Positions 57,601-64,000 of a DNA stretch of 64,000 nucleotides are shown in pieces (position 1 is the stretch's first letter; every line of letters starts with the position of its first letter). Under the pieces are notes generated by a model. That model saw only the letters and a program-made list of their open reading frames with translations, was not told where the DNA came from and ran no database searches. Position numbers and translations under genes: made by a program. This DNA comes from Mercurialis annua (Eukaryota; Streptophyta; Magnoliopsida; Malpighiales; Euphorbiaceae): positions 50,329,651 to 50,393,650 of the forward strand of contig NC_065571.1 of assembly GCF_937616625.2 (NCBI RefSeq). Reading direction: 5' to 3'.

Positions 57601-57890
57601 TTTCTATTTTTGACATTTACGTTTTCTATTATTGTTTTATTCTACAATCAATCCATTTCTATCTCTAATCTCATATCAATTCTTCATCTTCAATCTCCAA
57701 ACCCTAGAGATCTCCTCTCCTCTATTCAATCGTCACCAAACCATCGGCGCCGTCGTAAGTTTGCCGCCATCGCCCGCCATCGCCCGCCATCGCCGTTCGT
57801 GAAGAGATTGCCTACGTTTCCAGAAAATTACAAATGCTTTTTCCACAGCAGAATCATTAAAAATGGTGAAGGAAATTAGGGTTCATGGGC
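57601..57890 (+). other. Possible 5' fragment of a gene
   Basis: A plus-strand stretch with the feel of a plant leader and first exon (CTCCAAACCCTAGAGATCTC, then GC-richer codons) and a donor-like CGTCGTAAGTTTG at about 57752. A frame of 89 codons from 57610 has no protein similarity that I recognise. It is followed by repeats, not by further exons that I can detect, so it may be a stranded fragment. Confidence 0.25.
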
Positions 57891-58012
57891 GGATCCGAAG
57901 TTTGATTTCAGTGTAATCCTTTGTTAATGTGAATATTTTGGGTTAATCACATTTTGTGTGTTGTTTAATCCATTTTTTATTTTTCTTTTGTGAACGATGC
58001 TGTTGATGAATG

Positions 58013-58402
58013 GTGGTTCGATTTTTTTGTGTTGCACAGCATGTTGCACTCTAAGTGTTTGAAGAAATGCTTGTGAGAATTGTAATATTTTTTGGGTGTT
58101 GGATAACCAATGGTTAACATTGGGTAAACCGTTAGGTAACCTGTAATTTTTGTTTTGAATATATTATTAATAAAATCGTTAGTAAACAGTTGTTGAATTT
58201 TATGTTTGTGGTTCGATTTTTTTGTGTTGCACAATATGTTGCACTTTAGGTGTTTAAAGAAATGCTTGTGAGAATTACAATGTTTTTAGATGTTGGGTAA
58301 CCATTGGTTAATATTGGGTAAACTGTTAGGTAACCTGTAATTTTTATTTTGAATATATCGTTAATAAAATCGTTAGTAAACAGTTGCTGAATTTTATGTT
58401 TG
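58013..58402. repeat. Tandem duplication, two units of ~195 bp
   Basis: GTGGTTCGATTTTTTTGTGT begins at 58012 and again at 58208; each unit continues through TTGCAC, AAATGCTTGTGAGAATT, GGTAACCTGTAATTTTT and GTTAGTAAACAGTTG. The units differ at roughly 8% of positions. The text is rich in GGTTAACC-like words, which recur until 58640. Confidence 0.85.
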
Positions 58403-59655
58403 TTGCTAGTTAACCAATAATGTACTAATAGTACACCAATGACTTTGTTTTTAGTACCTTGTTGGTTAACAAATGGTTAATCAATAATTTTAGATTTTAA
58501 AAAAACGATTTAGGTTTTATTTGACGATTATTCTTGCGGTGATGAAGGCAGAGGGATTTGTAATAGAATTTTCAACTAGTTTAATAAAGATGGAGGTTTG
58601 AATTTGTAATAGTTTTGTTTGTTGGTTAACCAACGGTGTTAGTATACCGTTGAATAACCAAAATCGTATTCCTGAGATTAAAAAAGATAATTTTGAGAAT
58701 AACAAAAGTTATTTTTCAAAAAAAAAAAGTACAGATTGTATTTTTCAAAAACAAACTTTGAGGTAGTATTCTTGAAAATATTTTATCTTTTTTTGGTATT
58801 TATCTAAAAAACTCTTAAAATAATGGAACCAATCCCACCCTTCATATATGGTGAATTTTTCCCCAAAAATAAAAAACAAAAATATGGTGAATTTTATTTC
58901 GTAATTATTTGGAAAGAAATATTTCAGTTTTTATTTTATTCAAGAACTAATAATGGGTTAATTTTTTGTGATTATTAAATTATCCTAATGTTTATACACA
59001 ACAATATTCAATTTTTTTTATTTGAGCGTCTAAACATGATCTATATACAATTATGAGCAGTTGAGCAGAAAATAGACATGCCCACTACCCACAAATTATC
59101 TTATCTTCCATCAACTCAAATGTGATTATTATTTGCGTGCTTAGCTCACTCCATTTACTATTTTAATGCATTTTTCAATTGAACATAAAACAGGTCAATG
59201 CTGATTCATATAATTATTTACGTATGGACTGCAATAATTGTAGATTAATTACTATGATACAGTATTTCTTTGTTGTTTTATGCATGCATGTTGAGACGTG
59301 CATACGGTTCAATCTAAATTGAAATACATCAATTTTATAAAAAATAATATTTTCAATCGTACCAAGCCTATTTTGATTAGGTTTGATTTCTTAATTTTAT
59401 CTAATTTGTTGTTTAGTTTGTATTATAATATGCATAAAAATAAATTTAAGTGTTGTTTACTTTAACCGAGTTTGTTGTGTTCAATTTTTACATACTCCTA
59501 ATAGTAATGGCAATCTCGTGTTTGTGCTCTCATGAGAGGACAACAAATACGTACTAAACTTCCCCACCAAACTAAAATTAATTTAAACTATTTTTCTCTA
59601 TTATAATGTTGATAGATTTGAACTTAACAATTTTATATTAGATAAGTGTTTCTCT
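58403..59655. other. AT-rich, no gene
   Basis: No coding signal. 58410-58660 continues the GGTTAACCAA/TTGGTTAAC word set of the preceding duplication in degraded form. Confidence 0.4.
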
Positions 59656-59657
59656 TA

Positions 59658-59915
59658 TTTCTCCGTTTCAAATTAATTGTCTATTTTTTAAATAATATTT
59701 ATCTATTTTTAATAAATCACAATCTTTAAAATAAATTTTTATATATTATTTTTATTTAAAATGCATTATTTATTATTATCTAAGAAAAGTGAATTCATAG
59801 TATTTAACAAAGGTATAAAAAATAAAAATTAATTTATAAAAAATAAAAATATTAATTATATTTTTAAAATTATGTGAAAATAATAAAATGACTAATAGTT
59901 TTGGAATGGATGAAG
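59658..59915. mobile_element. Degenerate Stowaway-like MITE
   Basis: Left end TA|TTTCTCCGTTTCAAATTAAT, right end in inverse TA|CTTCATCCATTCCAAAACTA; inverted repeats with many mismatches, TA flanks at 59656-59657 and 59916-59917. 258 bp, AT-rich. Confidence 0.6.
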
Positions 59916-60055
59916 TATTACATTATATTTCCACTAAAAAAGTAATTCAATTTATTTTTTTGCATAGCATGAGAAAATTGAGCTTATAAGGTTATAGGGA
60001 TGCCTCCCTTTTTTTATGGAGAATTTCCATCTCCATATTCATTTAATTGATAGGG

Positions 60056-60163
60056 TTATCCATGAGTTATAACTCAAATGGTATAAGCGTTAGGCAGTAA
60101 TCTGCTAGGTCGTGGGTTTGATTCCTCCCACAAACGCTCTTCCCTCCCCAATTATCAAAAAAT
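60056..60163 (+). mobile_element. Short tRNA-derived SINE, copy 2 (108 bp)
   Basis: A-box-like ATAACTCAAATGGTATAAGC, B-box GTCGTGGGTTTGATTCCTCC spaced as in a tRNA, then CCTCCCCAATTATCAAAAA. Flanked by a perfect 10-bp target duplication ATTGATAGGG (60046-60055, 60164-60173). The host sequence on both sides (GATTCCATCTCCAT/AATTTCCATCTCCAT) is another repeat type. Confidence 0.85.
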
Positions 60164-60173
60164 ATTGATAGGG

Positions 60174-60690
60174 GTGATTCCATCTCCATCCTCACGAAAT
60201 TTTTCATACTTATGAAATTTCCATCTCTGTTTAATTATTAAAAACGGAAGTTTTTAATTTTATTTTTATTTTAAAATTAAAAATCTAAAGTGTTTTAATA
60301 ATAATTAAGTTTAATGTCCCAAAAAACCTCGATCTTTTAGTCCTTTTTTTTATTTCTGCCGACGTTATAAAATCTCCGATTGTACCAAAATTTATACCTT
60401 TGGATTTCAATTGTAATCAATTTATAAATTGGACTCTTTTCCATTCAAAAAAAATTGAAGAAACCCCTTATAAATGACTTATTTAGACTTTTTTCTATTT
60501 GATAAGAGAAACTATGAATAAGTTATTTGAATTCTTTCCCATAAAAAAATCAATTTAATACTTGTAGGTACAATTAAAGTGAGCGTGAACTTGATTATAA
60601 TTGGCGATTTTACAACGTCAGGGTGAAATTAAAAAGAAGTTAAAAGATAGAGATTATTTGGTAGATTAAGCCTAATAAGTAATGTCATTA
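60174..60690. other. AT-rich, no gene
   Basis: No coding signal and no clear repeat ends apart from the CCATCTCCAT-type repeat text next to the SINE. Confidence 0.4.
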
Positions 60691-60706
60691 AAACTGACTA
60701 CTTGTA

Positions 60707-61020
60707 TCTAAAAAAAACAAATGAACAAAAAAAGCCAAACCTTTGAAAAAATTTCACAAAAGTCCAAATCTTTCAATTTTATTCAATTTGTCTAGAAATG
60801 CAGGTTTTTGTTTCAATAATATTCAACTACGTAATTTTACTGATGTGGCACCTACGTGGCGCTGATGTGGCATGCACATCAGCGCCACATAAGTAATACG
60901 TAGTTGGACATAATTGAAATAAAATAATATGTTTAAGGGCAAATTGGATAAAATTAAAAAATTTGAATTTTTGTGATATTTTCATGAAAAGTTTGACCTT
61001 TTGTAGTTAGTTGGCTAAAT
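60707..61020. mobile_element. Inverted-repeat element flanked by a 16-bp direct repeat
   Basis: Ends pair as ACAAAAAAAGCCAAACCTTT against (inverse) ACAAAAGGTCAAACTTTTCA, continuing through TCACAAAA.TCCAAAT and TTTTATCCAATTTG. The centre is GATGTGGCACCTACGTGGCG...CGCCACATAAG. Flanks are AAACTGACTACTTGTA on both sides (60691-60706, 61021-61036), longer than a normal MITE duplication. Confidence 0.65.
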
Positions 61021-61289
61021 AAACTGACTACTTGTAAAAGAAAACCATATCTTTAATTATAAAAAAGAATTGTTATTTTTTATTTTAAAATATGAAATAA
61101 CATTTTTAATTTTTTAGATTAAAAAAGCTACAAATAAACGCTAAACTAGCATATATATTTATATTTTTTATTTTTGGATCACCATATATTTATATACAAT
61201 ATTATATTTTTATTATTAAATTAATACTAACTGAAATTAAATTGAACAAAAATGTAATTATATAAAAAATATTTAATAATAATATATGT

Positions 61290-61490
61290 ATATATAACAG
61301 CTCCCCATGAATACGGGAATGAGGATCTCCGTGGAAAAAACTACAGTTCTCGTCCCCTCTCCATCCCCATGGGTTGGAAATGACCTTCTCTATTCCCGTA
61401 TTCATGGAGGTAATAAATGGAGGTTTTCCGTCCCGGTAAAGACGAATCCCCATAGAGAACGGAAAATGTCCTCCACGTTATCATACCTAG
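61290..61490. repeat. Repeat fragment with GGGAAT/ATTCCC words
   Basis: GGGAATGAGGATCTCCGTGG, CGTCCCCTCTCCATCCCCAT and ACGAATCCCCATAGAGAACG are typical of a plant non-autonomous element whose ends read GGGGAATCCCCG; boundaries not resolved. Related text flanks the SINE at 60 kb. Confidence 0.45.
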
Positions 61491-61651
61491 TTATACCTCA
61501 TGAATGTACTCAACTAATAAAATAATATCCAGTTGAGCGTAAATAATAATAGCCCATGATTAATATTTAATGACATTCAAATAATTTTTTAATGGTTTCA
61601 TTAGGGAATAAATGTAGTGGTCATTTTTCCTCAAAAAAAATGTAGTGATTA

Positions 61652-61800
61652 TTTCCTATTGTAATGAATGGGTCTGGTGGAGGGTTTTTCTGCATTTGAT
61701 TTTGGTTCAGATTAGCAAATAATGGCACTTTCTACATTATTTCTTATTGTAATGAATGGGTCTGGTGGAGGGTTTTTCTAAATTGGATTTTGGTTCAAAT
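61652..61800. repeat. Direct duplication, ~93-bp spacing
   Basis: TATTGTAATGAATGGGTCTG GTGGAGGGTTTTTCT occurs at about 61656 and 61746, each followed by an A/T-rich stretch and GATTTTGGTTCA. About 55 bp are shared with few changes. Confidence 0.75.
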
Positions 61801-62200
61801 GCGCACAAATGAGACTTTGGATAAAGAAGTGAATTTTCTTTAACAATCCTTAACCAATCAAATGTGGCAAATTATTCTCATAATTCCTCCAATAGTGGCT
61901 ATCCCACTTGTCGACCTACAGCGACACCATTTAGTACTTTTAGCGACGCAAGTTTTCCAGGACGATATTTTCAGATTAAATCTGTCGCCAAATCTGTCGC
62001 TAAATCATTAATTAGAAAAGACACTATGCGATCAAAATGGTAAGTTGACTACTACTAATAAGATAAGTAAACTCTCAATATAAAACTCGGAATTTGATTA
62101 CTTAAACATAACTAAACAATTAACATTAATTTCTATAAATTCATAATATAATATTTTTAAAACCAATGATGATCTTCTTATTTAACAAATTCTGATAAGC

Positions 62201-64000
62201 ATGGCATCCTTACAAGCTGAAACAGAGGCAAAAACAAAGCAAATTAAATTGTTTTGTCTGATGGGTATATTGTTCAGTCTTTTGTTTTTATGTGTTTGGC
62301 TAGTTTGGTTGGGTAAAGGCTCGGTTTTTGAGTCGACACAGAGTGTACAAGGTAACGTTTTCATCGATGGAACAGCTTCAGTCGGAACAACTGACGAGGA
62401 TTTTATTTGTGCTACTTTAGATTGGTGGCCTCCTGATAAATGTGATTATGGAACTTGTAGTTGGGGCACAGCTTCTTTTCTTAATCTTGTAAGTACTCTG
62501 GTTTTCTGTTTTTTCTAACTTAGCAGAATCGGACAGGATTTGCTAAGCTTTCGTCGTAAATTTGCAGGATCTTGGGAACCCGATATTGCTAAATGCCATA
62601 AAAGGTAAAAGGAAATATCATAGCATGAAATTACGCATACGAAAACAGAATTGGAAATAGAAACAAATATAGCACACTTGTTTTTTAAAAATATAAGAAA
62701 CGGGAACGCTAAACGTGTAAGTAATGAAAATATAAGAATATATTCATAGGGAGCGAGTTTTCTATTAGAAACGGACCTGAAATGTTTTTCATGAGTTTCA
62801 TGAAAATGTTTTAGAAACGGAGAAACGCAACTTTCTAAGATTTCCGCACATCATAAAGCAATAACACGGTTCTGATTGTTTTGTAGCTTTCTCGCCGCTG
62901 AAAATTAGAATGGGAGGGACTTTACAAGATAAGGTGATATATGAGATTAAAGGCGAACCTTGTACTCCGTTTATCAAGAATAGTTCAGAGATGTTTGGTT
63001 TCTCGCAAGGTTGCTTGCCTATGTCTCGATGGGACGAGTTGAACAATTTTTTCAACAAAGCTGGGTGAGTGAAATTATTTTCTCGTTTCAAAGAGTATAT
63101 TTGAGTAATAGTATCGTATATTAGTATCAACTTTTTGTGTTTTAAATTTTGAATACAGAGCTACTGTTATTTTTGGGTTAAATGCATTAAAAGGCAGAAC
63201 TATAGCTTCTGATGGTTCTGCTTTTGGAGCTTGGGACTCAAGTAATGCTGTATCCCTTATGCAATACACCGTCAATATGGGGTATAAAATTTACGGCTGG
63301 GAGCTAGGTAAGAAATTTCTGTTCTGCTTGTAAGCTATGTTTATGAATTTTTCCGTTCTCCAACATATGAAAACAGTTCTTCCGACAATTCTATTATGAT
63401 TTTTTTTATTTCAACTGTTTGATCAGCCCGAAATTTTTAGGAAATGAATTAAGTGGCAACGGAGTTGGAACTAGAATTGCGGCAGACCAATATGCATTAG
63501 ATATAATCACTTTTCAGAACATAGTCGAAAACATTTACAAAGGTTTCAAAAATAAGCCATTGATAATTGCACCGGGAGGTTTCTTTGATGCAAAATGGTT
63601 CACAGAATTCATAGACAAGGCGCCTAAATCTCTTCAAGCAGTCACTCAGCACATTTATAATCTCGGTCCAGGTAAAAAAATTGTAATTACACCCTCGTTT
63701 AATCTTTTCCGTTAACATAGTTAACAAAGAAGAACGCTTTTGAACTGCTTTACTTATAGGTGTCGATAATCACCTGGTTAACAAGATATTAGATCCTTCC
63801 TACCTCGACATTGGCTCCGGGACATTTAGCAGCCTTCAAGAAGTTTTGAAGAGTTCAGGGACGCAAGCCGTTGCCTGGGTAGGCGAGGCAGGAGGGGCTT
63901 ACAACAGCGGCCGTAATCTTGTTACAAATGCATTTGTATTTAGTTTCTGGTAAGGCGGAGGCGGTATGCATTTTTTTCTTCCAGTCACTAGATCAAAATC
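62201..64000 (+). CDS. Heparanase-like protein, glycoside hydrolase family 79 (partial, cut by window end)
   Basis: Exons 62201-62488, 62568-62604, 62887-63064, 63159-63307, 63441-63671, 63760-63949; the next donor is GTAAGG at 63950 and the gene continues beyond the window. 357 codons are visible. A hydrophobic segment (about residues 17-41, [20 protein letters not shown]) is a signal peptide or anchor to the secretory pathway. Family motifs: [79 protein letters not shown] with the acid/base Glu of the NE pair, and [14 protein letters not shown] with the probable nucleophile Glu. Plant GH79 enzymes are beta-glucuronidases acting on arabinogalactan glycans in the wall. No damage is seen in the visible part. 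Confidence 0.9.

Noticed and set aside
1..64000. CRISPR arrays, bacterial-type operons, tRNA or rRNA genes
   Set aside because: None seen; the window is plant nuclear DNA, and the tRNA-like sequences at 41.6 and 60.1 kb are SINEs with target duplications.

Overview
This window is nuclear DNA of a flowering plant, almost certainly a eudicot. Genes have many short AT-rich introns with GT..AG borders. The intergenic DNA is AT-rich and packed with plant transposable elements: Copia, Gypsy-type, LINE, SINE, Stowaway, and Mutator-like elements and MITEs. The protein families (TOPLESS-like, PHOX-type TPR-PB1, MULE transposase with a plant mobile domain gene) are plant-specific. I cannot name the species. 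All exon coordinates were read by eye from splice signals, phase continuity and protein similarity remembered from each family.

Layout. 1-20000 is mostly repeats. It holds one small single-exon gene of unknown function (minus, 1353-1787), two Stowaway-like MITEs, a complete and apparently very young Copia retrotransposon (4938-10157) inserted into an older LINE remnant, a 2.85-kb LTR of another retroelement, and a nest of inverted-repeat elements with 9-10 bp target duplications (15.7-18.1 kb). 20044-25397 is a neurochondrin-like gene of 18 exons. A 3.36-kb LTR element without coding capacity has landed 45 bp after its stop codon. 28.8-33.4 kb is again repeats (LINE remnant, hAT-like ends, two MITEs). 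Then come four genes in a row: a mitochondrial calcium uptake (MICU) EF-hand protein (33555-36797), a PHOX/CLMP1-type TPR-PB1 protein (38039-40306), a MEMO1 homologue (42908-45342), and, convergent with it, a short TOPLESS-like LisH/WD40 protein (minus, 45449-49246). 49.8-56.9 kb is a two-gene Mutator-like element, with a transposase and a MAIN-like plant mobile domain gene, both decayed. 57-62 kb is gene-poor with a SINE and MITEs. The window ends inside a heparanase-like GH79 gene (62201 onward).

The order neurochondrin - MICU - PHOX - MEMO looks ancestral. From memory, Arabidopsis keeps the first three together on chromosome 4 and PHOX with MEMO on chromosome 2. In this genome the cluster has been stretched by transposons, and the repeats with traceable ends show a layered history (Copia inside LINE, MITE inside the target duplication of another MITE). 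The most unusual items are the Copia element with TA..TA termini and identical LTRs, the non-coding LTR element sitting in the neurochondrin 3' region, the TOPLESS-like protein with only one WD40 propeller, a 108-109 bp SINE family with clean target duplications, and the MULE whose termini carry CCGCG palindromes.
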